Program-made: the position numbers and the translations under genes
Assembly (NCBI RefSeq): GCF_017303315.1
Contig: NZ_JAFKOI010000006.1
Span: forward strand, 124,001 to 188,000
Length of the DNA: 64,000 nt
Direction: 5' to 3'
DNA from: Bacillus sp. NTK071
GTDB taxonomy: Bacteria > Bacillota > Bacilli > Bacillales > Guptibacillaceae
The notes under the pieces: model-generated
Told to the model about the DNA's origin: nothing
What the model saw: the letters and a program-made list of their open reading frames with translations, nothing else
The model's database searches: none
Part shown: positions 45,177-54,317 of the stretch, one piece after another
Numbering within the stretch: the stretch's first letter is position 1
How the letters are laid out: each line of letters opens with the position of its first letter

Positions 45177-46099
45177 TATATACAATTACCTTAAATCCAT
45201 CAGTAGATTATATAATTCAACTCGATAACCTTAAGACAGGGCTAGTTAATACGGTCGATGAAGAAACGAAAATTGCTGGTGGAAAGGGTGTAAACGTAAC
45301 GCGAGTTCTTAAAAGACTTGGTCATCAATCTACTGCTTTAGGTTTTGTAGGTGGGTTTACAGGTGAGTTTATCGAGAAGTCTTTAAATGATGAAGATTTG
45401 TCTACAGATTTTATCCGCGTTGAGGGTGACACACGCATTAACATTAAACTCAAAAACGGTGAAGAAACGGAGATTAATGGGTTATCGCCAACCATCTCCG
45501 AACATAATGTGGATCAATTATTTGAACAACTTTCTCATACAGTCGCTGGTGATTTGGTCGTGATGGCAGGTAGCGTACCTGCAAGCATTCATCAGTCAAT
45601 CTATTCACGTATTCTTCATTCTTTACCAGAGGGTGTACTAGCTATTGTAGACACGAAAGGAAAAGCGTTGGAAGAAACAGTGAAAGCAAAACCATTCCTC
45701 GTTAAACCAAATCATCATGAGCTTGGCGATTTATTTGGGGTTGAAGTGACGACCGTTGATGATGCTGTGAAGTATGGCAAGAAAGTTCAAGCAATGGGCG
45801 CAGAGAATGTTATCGTCTCTATGGCGGGAGATGGTGCGGTATTCATTACTAAAGAAGAAATTCTTTTCGGGAATGTGCCTGTTGGCCAGGTGAAAAACTC
45901 GGTTGGAGCAGGTGACTCTGTTGTAGCTGGTTTTCTAAGTACTTATATAGAAACAGGAGACCTCAAGCAAGCATTCGAATCAGGTATTGCAGCAGGAAGT
46001 GCTAGCGCATTTTCAGCAGGATTTTGTACAGAAGGGGAAGTCAAGGCTTTGCGTAAACAAATTGCGGTTAAATCGTATGATGATGGGGGAGGTCAATAA
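45173..46099 (+). CDS. fruK: 1-phosphofructokinase
   Basis: Phosphorylates fructose 1-phosphate, made by FruA, to fructose 1,6-bisphosphate. PfkB family, 308 residues: N-terminal GGKGVNVTRVL and C-terminal NSVGAGDSVVAGF with the catalytic Asp. It starts inside the fruR stop (ATGA) and is 2 bp from fruA. Confidence 0.96.
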   Translation: MIYTITLNPSVDYIIQLDNLKTGLVNTVDEETKIAGGKGVNVTRVLKRLGHQSTALGFVGGFTGEFIEKSLNDEDLSTDFIRVEGDTRINIKLKNGEETEINGLSPTISEHNVDQLFEQLSHTVAGDLVVMAGSVPASIHQSIYSRILHSLPEGVLAIVDTKGKALEETVKAKPFLVKPNHHELGDLFGVEVTTVDDAVKYGKKVQAMGAENVIVSMAGDGAVFITKEEILFGNVPVGQVKNSVGAGDSVVAGFLSTYIETGDLKQAFESGIAAGSASAFSAGFCTEGEVKALRKQIAVKSYDDGGGQ

Positions 46100-46101
46100 T
46101 A

Positions 46102-48009
46102 ATGAGAATCACAGAGTTATTAACAAAAAGAACAATGATTCTAGACCTTGAATCAAGTTCCAAAGATCAGGTTATTAATGAACTTTCTGAAAAACTATAT
46201 TCTGCTGGTAATTTAAAGGACCTGCAGGCGTTTAAAAAGGCGATTCATGCGAGGGAAAACGAAAGTACGACTGGTATTGGTGAAGGTATAGCGATTCCTC
46301 ATGCTAAGACTGCGGCAGTAAAGTCGCCGGGTATTGTATTCGGCCGTTCTGAAGTAGGGATAGACTATCAATCTCTTGATGGCCAACCCGCTCACTTGTT
46401 CTTTATGATTGCGGCAACGGAAGGGGCCAACCAAATGCACCTTGAAGCCCTTTCGAGATTGTCTTCTTTCCTAATGGATACAGAATTTCGTAAAGGACTT
46501 TTGAAAGCGCGATCAGAAGAGGAAGTCCTTCAGGCGTTCGATCAAAAAGAAGAAGAAAATGAAGAGCCTGAAGAAGTGGAAGAAACAAATGAAGCAACTG
46601 GCAAAATTCTTGCCGTAACTGCCTGCCCAACAGGCATTGCTCATACTTATATGGCGGCGGATGCATTAAAAGCAAAAGCGGCTGAATTAGGATACGGTGT
46701 GAAAGTGGAAACCAATGGTTCCGGTGGAGTGAAGAACCGCCTTACTGATGAAGAGATTGAGAAAGCTCCAGCTATTATTGTAGCGGCAGACACAAAAGTG
46801 GAAATGGATCGTTTTAAAGGTAAGAAGGTGATTGAAGTTCCTGTAGCAGAAGCCATTCGAAAGCCAGCCGAGCTATTAAACAAGGCTAGTAGCGGTGATG
46901 CACCAATCTACAAAACTTCTGGTTCATATGAAGATCAAATTAGTGAGAAGAAAAATGAAAGAAAAGGAAAGCAGTCTCCTTTTTATAAACACTTAATGAA
47001 TGGTGTTTCAAACATGCTTCCTCTAGTTGTTGGAGGGGGTATCTTAATCGCTCTTTCCTTTATTTTTGGAATTAATGCCGCAGATCCTAATGATCCTAGT
47101 TACAACGCTTTTGCTGCAGCACTTAGCACAATTGGCGGTGGAAATGCATTTGCGCTTATGATTCCTGTTCTGGCTGGATTCATTGCAATGAGTATTGCAG
47201 ACCGTCCTGGTCTTGCTCCTGGGCTTGTCGGTGGTCTAATGGCTTCAACGAATGGTGCTGGTTTCCTCGGTGGGTTAATTGCCGGATTCTTAGCAGGTTA
47301 CGCGGTTCTACTTCTTAAAAGGCTGTTTTCAGGTCTACCTCAGTCACTTGAAGGGTTGAAACCTGTGTTGCTCTATCCGTTGTTTGGTATTTTTATTACT
47401 GGAATCATTATGATGTATGTTGTAATTGAACCTGTAGGAGCTCTAAATACTGGTCTTGAGAATTGGTTAAGCGGCATGGGAACTACAAATAAACTATTAC
47501 TTGGCCTAATTCTAGGGGGAATGATGGCAGTTGATATGGGGGGACCAATTAATAAAGCAGCCTTTACATTTGGGATTGCGATGATTGATGCTGGTAATCT
47601 TACGTACCATGCCGCGATTATGGCGGGTGGAATGACGCCTCCACTAGGACTAGCACTTGCTACAACGTTATTTAAAAAGCGTTTTAACAAAACAGAGCGT
47701 GAAGCAGGTAAAGTAGCTTATGTGATGGGGGCTTCTTTCATAACAGAAGGAGCCATTCCGTTTGCAGCAGCTGATCCGGGCCGAGTAATCCCTTCTATTA
47801 TTGTTGGATCATCGGTTGCAGGTGCATTAACGATGTTATTTAACATCGCGTTACCAGCACCACATGGTGGAGCGTTTGTGATGTGGTCAGTAAATAATAT
47901 TTCACTTTCTCATATCCTCCTCTATATTCTTGCCATTGTAATCGGTACGGTTATTACAGCTTTAATGGTAGGAATACTGAAAAAGTCGAAACCAGAAGTA
48001 CAGGCATAG
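46102..48009 (+). CDS. fruA: PTS fructose-specific EIIABC
   Basis: Imports and phosphorylates fructose to fructose 1-phosphate. Order: EIIA (1-145; His67 in IAIPHAK), Glu-rich linker (150-166), EIIB (168-265; Cys175 in TACPTGIAHTYMAA), then EIIC (300-635) with about nine membrane segments. Normal 635-residue length. Final gene of the operon. Confidence 0.96.
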   Translation: MRITELLTKRTMILDLESSSKDQVINELSEKLYSAGNLKDLQAFKKAIHARENESTTGIGEGIAIPHAKTAAVKSPGIVFGRSEVGIDYQSLDGQPAHLFFMIAATEGANQMHLEALSRLSSFLMDTEFRKGLLKARSEEEVLQAFDQKEEENEEPEEVEETNEATGKILAVTACPTGIAHTYMAADALKAKAAELGYGVKVETNGSGGVKNRLTDEEIEKAPAIIVAADTKVEMDRFKGKKVIEVPVAEAIRKPAELLNKASSGDAPIYKTSGSYEDQISEKKNERKGKQSPFYKHLMNGVSNMLPLVVGGGILIALSFIFGINAADPNDPSYNAFAAALSTIGGGNAFALMIPVLAGFIAMSIADRPGLAPGLVGGLMASTNGAGFLGGLIAGFLAGYAVLLLKRLFSGLPQSLEGLKPVLLYPLFGIFITGIIMMYVVIEPVGALNTGLENWLSGMGTTNKLLLGLILGGMMAVDMGGPINKAAFTFGIAMIDAGNLTYHAAIMAGGMTPPLGLALATTLFKKRFNKTEREAGKVAYVMGASFITEGAIPFAAADPGRVIPSIIVGSSVAGALTMLFNIALPAPHGGAFVMWSVNNISLSHILLYILAIVIGTVITALMVGILKKSKPEVQA

Positions 48010-48010
48010 T

Positions 48011-48037
48011 AAAAGGTCCCTATAGGGGCCCTTTTAT
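48011..48037 (+). terminator. Terminator of the fru operon
   Basis: Stem AAAAGG-CCC/GGG-CCTTTT with one internal mismatch and TATAG loop. Confidence 0.75.
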
Positions 48038-48298
48038 TTGACTTTGAAAAAGTATTACGTTGCGTTTTTACCACAATATGTTAAAAGCCCAGTCATGATG
48101 AGAGAGTATGAGAAGGCGTGAGACACGATATATGTCCATCTCGTAAGTACAGATTATACTGAGATACAAATGTTAGCGTTTTCACTAACTATCTTACGGG
48201 TATGCTCATTTCTTGCAGTATAAAGGTTGAAGCGTTCAAAAAGCAGTGTTAGTATAAATGACCGTAGATGATTTTTCGGAAATCCAAAGGAGGCAATC

Positions 48299-49141
48299 AT
48301 GCTAGAAAATAAAACCGTAACGTTTATCGGAGCGGGTTCAATGGCAGAAGCAATGGCAGCAGGAATGATTGAGTCAGGTACTATTGAACCTGAACGTATT
48401 ATTATGACAAACAGAAGTAATGAACAACGTCGTCAGGAGCTTATGGAGAACCACGGCGTATTGGCGACTCAAAGTATAGAATTCGCAGTTCGTGAAGCTG
48501 ACGTTGTTATCCTGGCAATGAAGCCAAAAGATGTTGAACGTGCATTAGAAGGAATTGAAGATTTCATTACAAATGAACAACTTCTACTTTCTGTTCTTGC
48601 TGGGGTACCTTCATCATTTATTGAGGAAAAACTGGAAGGCGATCAACCAGTTATTCGCGTTATGCCGAACACATCAAGTATGATTGGTAAATCAATTTCT
48701 GCTCTTGCAGCAGGAGAACATGTATCTGATGAGCAGGTAACAACTGCCCGCGCACTTATTCGTTCAATTGGCGAAACCGTTGTGATCGCTGAAGAACAAA
48801 TGGACGTATTTACAGGTGTTGCAGGAAGCGGACCAGCTTATATTTATTATGTAATTGAGAGCCTCGAAAAAGCAGCAATTGAGGGTGGAATTGAAACGGA
48901 AACTGCTCGTAAAATGGCTGTCCAAACTGTACTCGGTGCAGGAATGATGGCAGAGCAATCAGAAGATTCCCCTTCAGCTCTTAGAAAGAAAGTGACTTCT
49001 CCAAATGGTACAACTCAAGCAGGACTTGAAGCATTGTATGAGAACGGTGGCGGAGAAGCATTTGAAGCTGCAGTGGAAAATGCTGCAACTCGTTCAAAAG
49101 AAATTAGTAACGAATTTAATAAAAAACCAGTTACACAGTAA
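48299..49141 (+). CDS. proC: Pyrroline-5-carboxylate reductase
   Basis: Reduces pyrroline-5-carboxylate to proline with NAD(P)H. 280 residues: N-terminal FIGAGSMAEAMAAG, central VLAMKPKDV, and the C-terminal signature VTSPNGTTQAGLEAL. AAAGGAGGCAATC precedes ATG. It could be any of the Bacillus ProC paralogues (ProG, ProH, ProI); I cannot tell which. Confidence 0.94.
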   Translation: MLENKTVTFIGAGSMAEAMAAGMIESGTIEPERIIMTNRSNEQRRQELMENHGVLATQSIEFAVREADVVILAMKPKDVERALEGIEDFITNEQLLLSVLAGVPSSFIEEKLEGDQPVIRVMPNTSSMIGKSISALAAGEHVSDEQVTTARALIRSIGETVVIAEEQMDVFTGVAGSGPAYIYYVIESLEKAAIEGGIETETARKMAVQTVLGAGMMAEQSEDSPSALRKKVTSPNGTTQAGLEALYENGGGEAFEAAVENAATRSKEISNEFNKKPVTQ

Positions 49142-49170
49142 GAGCCGGTACAAACCGGTTCTTTTTTTTG
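49142..49170 (+). terminator. Terminator of proC
   Basis: Stem AGAGCCGGT/ACCGGTTCT with ACAA loop and eight T residues. Confidence 0.9.
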
Positions 49171-49390
49171 ATTGTTTTCGTAGACAATAAAGCGGTTGAT
49201 TTCCGCTCCAGGATGCTCGCTTTCCGCGGGGCGGGCGTTGAGCCTCCTCGTCGCTAACGCTCCTGTGGGGTCTCACCTGTCCCGCTAGTCCCGCAGGAGT
49301 CGAGCATCCTTCAGCTCCAATCAGCTAAGTGTTGTTCTCTATAGAAAAATCTTTTCAAAGCAACAATCTTTTAGAGAGCCTTTCTTATTT
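49171..49390. repeat. Repeat family R2, full copy c
   Basis: Matches copy a: TTCCGCTCCA (49201-49210) and TTCAGCTCCA (49310-49319) bound the GC-rich core, whose ends are GGATGCTCG and CGAGCATCC. Compared with copy a an extra base in one arm is matched by a complementary base in the other. Confidence 0.85.
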
Positions 49391-49575
49391 TGTTGAAACT
49401 GTTTAGGGTTAGACTGTTAGAAATCATAAGATGTCGGGTACCATTAGTAATAAAATGGATGATCTGTCCCGAGTTTCCTCGTATTGGATGTTCTTTTCTT
49501 CAAAATGTTAGTAGAATAATAGAAGGAATATGATATGATAAGAAGTGGATAATTTGTTTGTTAGAGGAGGAAAAA

Positions 49576-50112
49576 ATGATGAAAAAAGGAATTTTTGCTC
49601 TTATTGCTGCATTTTTAGTCGCATTTCCTTTTGCGGGTACAGCAGCTAATGCTGAAGCGCAGGTTAGTGATGAAGTTAAAAAAGGTGTTACGGGTTACCT
49701 GGAAGAGGAACATTACGATTTTGATAAAGGTTCTCTCAAAGTTCAGGATGCTGAAACTTTCAAAGTTGATAGTTCAGCAGATAAAGATTTCAGTCAGGTT
49801 ACTATGATGGTAGTTGACTTTAGTACAGTACGTGACAATATTTTCTTTGAAGATCATACCCAGGTTCTTTTCTATGACACAGAAGCAAATGCTGTTCTTC
49901 CAGAAGCGAAAGTTTTAGATTTGGAGAAGGCGCAAGAGTTTAAGGACAGCCATGAAACAGGTCAGCATCTTCATATGGGTGTCATTTTATTCTTAAGTGC
50001 AATTATGTTCGTAGTTCCATTTCTTATTGCTTACTTGTGGTCAAAAAACAAATATTCTACACTAAGCTTTAAATTGAAAAACAATGTATATGAAACAAAC
50101 TCTACTTTCTAA
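49576..50112 (+). CDS. Exported protein with C-terminal membrane anchor
   Basis: A 178-residue protein of unknown function: signal peptide (KKGIFALIAAFLVAFPFAG, cleavage likely near ANAEA), a small extracytoplasmic domain (about 100 residues, acidic), then a membrane helix (about 138-155) and a short basic cytoplasmic tail. The start ATG at 49576 has GAGGAGGAAAAA upstream. Its neighbours (proC, ytzB-like) do not explain it. Confidence 0.75.
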   Translation: MMKKGIFALIAAFLVAFPFAGTAANAEAQVSDEVKKGVTGYLEEEHYDFDKGSLKVQDAETFKVDSSADKDFSQVTMMVVDFSTVRDNIFFEDHTQVLFYDTEANAVLPEAKVLDLEKAQEFKDSHETGQHLHMGVILFLSAIMFVVPFLIAYLWSKNKYSTLSFKLKNNVYETNSTF

Positions 50113-50126
50113 ATTTATTATGAAAC

Positions 50127-50164
50127 AAAATCCCCCTTCGAATTAAATCGAAGGGGGATTTCTT
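50127..50164. terminator. Bidirectional terminator
   Basis: Perfect 14-bp inverted repeat AAATCCCCCTTCGA/TCGAAGGGGGATTT (50128-50141, 50148-50161) between convergent genes. Confidence 0.92.
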
Positions 50165-50477
50165 ATTGAGATTGCAAGTCGACGAGTGTACCTGTTTCTG
50201 CATCTACCATGAAATCAAGCTGTAGAAGCTGGTCATCTTTCTCACAAGTCAGTCCACCTGAGTAGACGGTGAATGGGAGATTGAATTTCTCAACTGAATC
50301 TGTTTTCATATGAATCCAAGAGCCTTTAATCGTATACACAGGCTTAACAGCACCCTTTACGGCTTTAAGTGCTTTCTCGGGTGATAGGTACGTCTGTCTT
50401 GAAGCTATTGAAGCCGTTGAAATAGCTGCAGCACTTGCGCCAATAAGCGCACCTACTAAAACATCTCTCGTTCTCAT
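50163..50477 (-). CDS. ytzB: PepSY-like protein (YtzB-like)
   Basis: A 104-residue protein with an N-terminal hydrophobic signal or anchor (VLVGALIGASAAAIS) and a PepSY-like domain (SPEKALKAVK, then QLDFMVDAETGTLVDL), a fold linked to inhibition of peptidases. Size, domain and place beside ytoP recall B. subtilis YtzB; the symbol rests on memory of synteny. Confidence 0.7.
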   Translation of the reverse strand: MRTRDVLVGALIGASAAAISTASIASRQTYLSPEKALKAVKGAVKPVYTIKGSWIHMKTDSVEKFNLPFTVYSGGLTCEKDDQLLQLDFMVDAETGTLVDLQSQ

Positions 50478-50645
50478 TCTCCTGAATTCTCCCTTCTAAA
50501 ACTAGCCTATTTCATTTCCCTCTTCAGTATATCGGAAGTTGTGCTTCCAACCAAATGTTTATACTGAAAATTCATCACACTAGCAACACCTATTCAGATT
50601 CGATACAATAGAAAGAGAAAATAGGTTCGATGAAAGGGGATACAT

Positions 50646-51713
50646 ATGAAAGAAGAAACGCTGTCACTATTTAAAACGTTAACAGAACTACAAGGAGCAC
50701 CAGGGTTTGAACATGATGTTAGAAAGTTTGTGAAGGGTGAAATCAGTAAATATAGTGATGAAATTATTCAAGATAACCTCGGAAGTGTTTTCGGAGTGAA
50801 AAGGAATTCAGGTCCACGTATAATGGTTGCGGGGCATATGGACGAAGTAGGATTCATGGTTACATCAATTACTGAAAATGGTATGCTACGCTTTCAGCCA
50901 CTTGGTGGATGGTGGAGTCAAGTGCTTCTTGCCCAGCGCGTCGAGGTTATGACGAAGAATGGTCCGATCCCAGGTGTCATTGGCTCCATTCCTCCACATC
51001 TGCTTGATGATGCAACACGTAATAAACCAATGGCAATTAAGAACATGCTGATAGATATTGGTGCAGATAACAAAGAAGATGCTGAGCAAATTGGTGTTAA
51101 ACCAGGACAACAAATTGTTCCAACTTGTCCATTCACTCCAATGGCAAACAATAAGAAAATTATGGCCAAGGCTTGGGATAACCGTTATGGAGTTGGCCTT
51201 GCGATTGAACTCCTCAAGGAACTTCAAAATGAAGAACTTCCAAACGAATTGTATTCTGGAGCAACAGTTCAAGAGGAAGTCGGATTAAGAGGGGCTCAAA
51301 CAGCAGCAAACATGATCAATCCAGATCTTTTCTATGCCCTTGATGCAAGTCCAGCAAACGATATGACAGGTGATAAAAGTGAATTCGGACAGCTAGGAAA
51401 AGGGGCACTACTTAGAATTTATGATCGCTCCATGGTAACGCATCAAGGATTAAGAGATTTTGTCCTTGATACTGCTGAAAGCAATGAAATCCCGTACCAA
51501 TATTTCATTTCTCAAGGTGGAACGGATGCAGGTCGAGTTCATTTATCGAATAATGGCGTACCTTCAGCTGTGGTTGGGATCTGTTCAAGATACATTCATA
51601 CTTCATCTTCCATTATTCACGTTGATGATTATGCTGCAGCAAAAGAGTTGCTCATTAAGCTCGTTAAATCAACTGATCAAACGGCAGTCGATAGTATTCG
51701 ATCTAACGTGTAA
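50646..51713 (+). CDS. ytoP: M42 family metallopeptidase YtoP
   Basis: Aminopeptidase of the M42/glutamyl aminopeptidase group, 355 residues, usually a large tetrahedral cytoplasmic complex. Metal and catalytic residues lie in [34 protein letters not shown] and [22 protein letters not shown] precedes ATG. Confidence 0.93.
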   Translation: MKEETLSLFKTLTELQGAPGFEHDVRKFVKGEISKYSDEIIQDNLGSVFGVKRNSGPRIMVAGHMDEVGFMVTSITENGMLRFQPLGGWWSQVLLAQRVEVMTKNGPIPGVIGSIPPHLLDDATRNKPMAIKNMLIDIGADNKEDAEQIGVKPGQQIVPTCPFTPMANNKKIMAKAWDNRYGVGLAIELLKELQNEELPNELYSGATVQEEVGLRGAQTAANMINPDLFYALDASPANDMTGDKSEFGQLGKGALLRIYDRSMVTHQGLRDFVLDTAESNEIPYQYFISQGGTDAGRVHLSNNGVPSAVVGICSRYIHTSSSIIHVDDYAAAKELLIKLVKSTDQTAVDSIRSNV

Positions 51714-51716
51714 GTT

Positions 51717-51745
51717 AAAGGAGCCATAGCGGCTCCTTTTGTTTG
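51717..51745 (+). terminator. Terminator of ytoP
   Basis: Perfect 9-bp stem AAAGGAGCC/GGCTCCTTT (51717-51725, 51731-51739) with T-rich tail. Confidence 0.88.
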
Positions 51746-51788
51746 CAGAAATGTGTCCTCTAACAAATAACCTAAAGGAGGTTAGCTT

Positions 51789-52292
51789 TTGGTACAAGTT
51801 GCAGTAGGATCCACAAATCCAGTCAAAGTAAATGCTGTAATCGCCTGTTTCGGTGAAGAAGCAGAAGGAATATCTGTTCCATCTGGGGTTCGGGACCAGC
51901 CATGGGGGGATGAAGAAACAATAATAGGTGCAAAACAACGGGCGAAAGCAGCAATGAAACAAGCACAAGCAAAAATCGGAATAGGACTTGAAGGCGGAGT
52001 ACAGTTGATTGATGAGCAACTTTATGTATGCAATTGGGGTGCACTTGTTGATGAAGATGGAGTGGAGATTGTCGCTGGTGGTGCAAGATTTCCACTTCCA
52101 GAGGAGATTAAAGAAAAAATGGTTCAGGGTGAAGAATTAGGGCCAGTCATCTCAGCGTTTGCAAAAAGATCAGAAGTAAACAAAAAAGAAGGCGCAATCG
52201 GAATTTTCACCAACAGCGCCATTACGAGAACAGACATGTATAAACAAATTGTAGAATTATTACTTGGTCAATATCATTTCTATACTCGTTAG
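51789..52292 (+). CDS. DUF84/YjjX-family NTP phosphatase
   Basis: Housecleaning nucleotidase of 167 residues, related to E. coli YjjX, which removes inosine and xanthosine triphosphates. Starts VGSTNPVKVNAV, with GVRDQPWGDEETIIGAKQRA and IGLEGGV. TTG start at 51789, with AAAGGAGGTTAGCTT upstream. Tail-to-tail overlap of 4 bp with ytoQ. Confidence 0.85.
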   Translation: MVQVAVGSTNPVKVNAVIACFGEEAEGISVPSGVRDQPWGDEETIIGAKQRAKAAMKQAQAKIGIGLEGGVQLIDEQLYVCNWGALVDEDGVEIVAGGARFPLPEEIKEKMVQGEELGPVISAFAKRSEVNKKEGAIGIFTNSAITRTDMYKQIVELLLGQYHFYTR

Positions 52293-52735
52293 TTTGTTTC
52301 GAAAATATAAGACAATGCTTTAAGAGCTTGCTCCTTAGTCTCTACTACTAATTGGGCCTTGTTGGCAATCTCTTTCAAGGGATGATGCAATGATTCCGGG
52401 CGAATGAGAATAAGTGGCTTTTGAAGAGCAATAGCGGTTCCTGCATCCATTGCGCTGTTCCACTGCTTATAGTCCTCCCCAAACAATGCGATCACAACAT
52501 CAGATTTATTCAAAAGTACTTGAGTTCTAAGGTTGTTTATTTCAGAAGCCGCTTCATCTTTAAAGATCGCATTCGGTTGTTCACCTTTAATCTCTTCACC
52601 AATGTTATCTGATCGATCGTGATTTTCCATTGGACCAACGAAATGAATAGGAAGCTCCATTTTTTGTGCTTTGCTCTTTAATTCACTACGCCAATTATCG
52701 TGAATTTGTCCTGCGAGATAAACTGTTAATTCCAT
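52289..52735 (-). CDS. ytoQ: YtoQ family protein
   Basis: A 148-residue nucleoside 2-deoxyribosyltransferase-like protein (YtoQ family): VYLAGQIHDNWR at the N-terminus, VVIALFGEDYKQWNSAMDAG with the family NxAxDAG element. Reaction unproved. AAGGAGGCG precedes the ATG. Same place as in B. subtilis. Confidence 0.88.
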   Translation of the reverse strand: MELTVYLAGQIHDNWRSELKSKAQKMELPIHFVGPMENHDRSDNIGEEIKGEQPNAIFKDEAASEINNLRTQVLLNKSDVVIALFGEDYKQWNSAMDAGTAIALQKPLILIRPESLHHPLKEIANKAQLVVETKEQALKALSYIFETN

Positions 52736-52869
52736 CAGTAACGCCTCCTTAAATATGATAACGAAATGATTGTATCATGGGGTTTCGGGATATTCCCAGT
52801 AAAGTGAACGTCGTATTGTGCTAATTGTGAAGTGTATACTACTAGTGGATAAGGTGGAAGGAGAGTAAG

Positions 52870-53883
52870 ATGAAAGAATTTTTGCAGAAGAAGGGAATTA
52901 CACTATCACCCCGTGTGTATTTTATTACTGCCCTTAGCTATATGGCGCTAGGGCTATTCTCTTCGCTCATTATTGGACTTATTCTTAAAACAATAGGGGG
53001 ACAAATTCCCTCACTATCATTCTTGATTCCAATCGGTACACTCGCGATGGAGTTAATGGGACCTGCAATTGGTGTAGCTGTGGCTTATGGTCTTGGTGCT
53101 CCTCCACTTGTTCTTTTTGCCTCGTTACTCGCGGGTGCAGCAGGTGCTGAACTTGGTGGACCAGCTGGAAGTTACGTCGCTGCCATTGTAGCCGCTGAAG
53201 CAGGGAAAATCGTTTCAAAATCAACAAAACTTGATATAATCATTACGCCGCTTGTTACGATTTTCGCGGGATTTGGAACTGCTACACTAATTGGACCTGG
53301 GATCAATACATTTATGACAAATTTTGGTTCACTTATTATGTGGGCAACAGAGCAACGACCGATATTAATGGGCGTGATTGTTGCAGTTCTAATGGGACTT
53401 GCTCTAACAGCACCTATATCAAGTGCTGCAATTGCGATTATGCTAGGTTTAGAAGGACTAGCAGCCGGTGCAGCTACCATTGGTTGCGCAGCTCAAATGG
53501 TTGGTTTTGCCGTAAGCAGCTATCGAGAAAATGGCTTTGGTGGAGTAATCGCGCAGGGTGTGGGGACATCTATGCTACAAGTAGCAAACATCGTTCGAAA
53601 TCCATGGATATTGGTTCCACCAACAGTAGCAGGTGCAATCATTGCTCCGTTTGGTAGCGGCTGGATCATGATGATCAACAATTCTGCAGGAGCTGGAATG
53701 GGCACAAGTGGGTTTGTAGGACAGATTATGACTTTGAATGTTATGGGAGCAAGTGGAAGTGTGTGGCTTGCGATCGTACTGTTGCATTTCATTGGACCAG
53801 CAGTGATTAGTCTGCTAATATCCGAATTAATGAGAAAAAAAGGGCTTATTCGCCCTGGAGATATGAGAATTAGCACAGAATAA
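52870..53883 (+). CDS. Orphan PTS EIIC-like membrane protein
   Basis: Polytopic membrane protein of 337 residues with about nine or ten Gly/Ala-rich helices, resembling the PTS_EIIC_2 group (GPAIGVAVAYGLGAPPLVLFASLL, RENGFGGVIAQGVGTSMLQ). No EIIA or EIIB gene or domain accompanies it, so phosphorylating transport is unproven. GGAAGGAGAGTAAG precedes ATG. It ends 17 bp before ytpP, and no terminator separates them. Confidence 0.8.
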   Translation: MKEFLQKKGITLSPRVYFITALSYMALGLFSSLIIGLILKTIGGQIPSLSFLIPIGTLAMELMGPAIGVAVAYGLGAPPLVLFASLLAGAAGAELGGPAGSYVAAIVAAEAGKIVSKSTKLDIIITPLVTIFAGFGTATLIGPGINTFMTNFGSLIMWATEQRPILMGVIVAVLMGLALTAPISSAAIAIMLGLEGLAAGAATIGCAAQMVGFAVSSYRENGFGGVIAQGVGTSMLQVANIVRNPWILVPPTVAGAIIAPFGSGWIMMINNSAGAGMGTSGFVGQIMTLNVMGASGSVWLAIVLLHFIGPAVISLLISELMRKKGLIRPGDMRISTE

Positions 53884-53900
53884 TAATAAGGAGGGTCATC

Positions 53901-54215
53901 ATGAAGAAATTCGAAAAACATGAAGAGTATTTAGAGGCAATTAAAGAAGGGAAGTCTGTACTATTGTTTTCTGCAGACTGGTGCCCTGATTGTAGAATTA
54001 TTGAGCCTTTTCTTCCAGAGCTAGAAAAGAAATACTCCGAGTTAGATTTCTACTACGTGGATCGAGACGATCATATTGACCTTTGTCAGGAAATGGATGT
54101 ATTTGGTATTCCGAGCTTTGTTGCTTATGAAGATGGCGAAGAAACTGGTCGCTTTGTAAGTAAGCTTAGAAAATCACAAGAAGAAATTGAAGAATTCCTT
54201 ACTACTGTAAAGTAA
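53901..54215 (+). CDS. ytpP: Thioredoxin-like protein YtpP
   Basis: Thioredoxin-fold protein of 104 residues with active site WCPDC (27-31); the usual WCGPC is changed to CPDC. cis-Pro region GIPSFVAY is present. Probably cotranscribed with the EIIC-like gene; AAGGAGGGTCATC before ATG. Confidence 0.92.
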   Translation: MKKFEKHEEYLEAIKEGKSVLLFSADWCPDCRIIEPFLPELEKKYSELDFYYVDRDDHIDLCQEMDVFGIPSFVAYEDGEETGRFVSKLRKSQEEIEEFLTTVK

Positions 54216-54217
54216 CC

Positions 54218-54252
54218 AAAAACAAAGCTACGCTCAGCGTAGCTTTGTTTTT
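54218..54252. terminator. Terminator of ytpP
   Basis: Long perfect stem AAAAACAAAGCTACGC/GCGTAGCTTTGTTTTT with TCA loop (54218-54252). Confidence 0.9.
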
Positions 54253-54317
54253 GTATTATTGCTTTTCATGGTATGATAAAGTGACAGTTCAGTACGTAAA
54301 TGGTGGTGAAATAAGAG

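Noticed and set aside
51669-52095. Minus-strand frames opposite the DUF84 gene
   Set aside because: Antisense shadows; the plus-strand gene has a strong ribosome site and family motifs.
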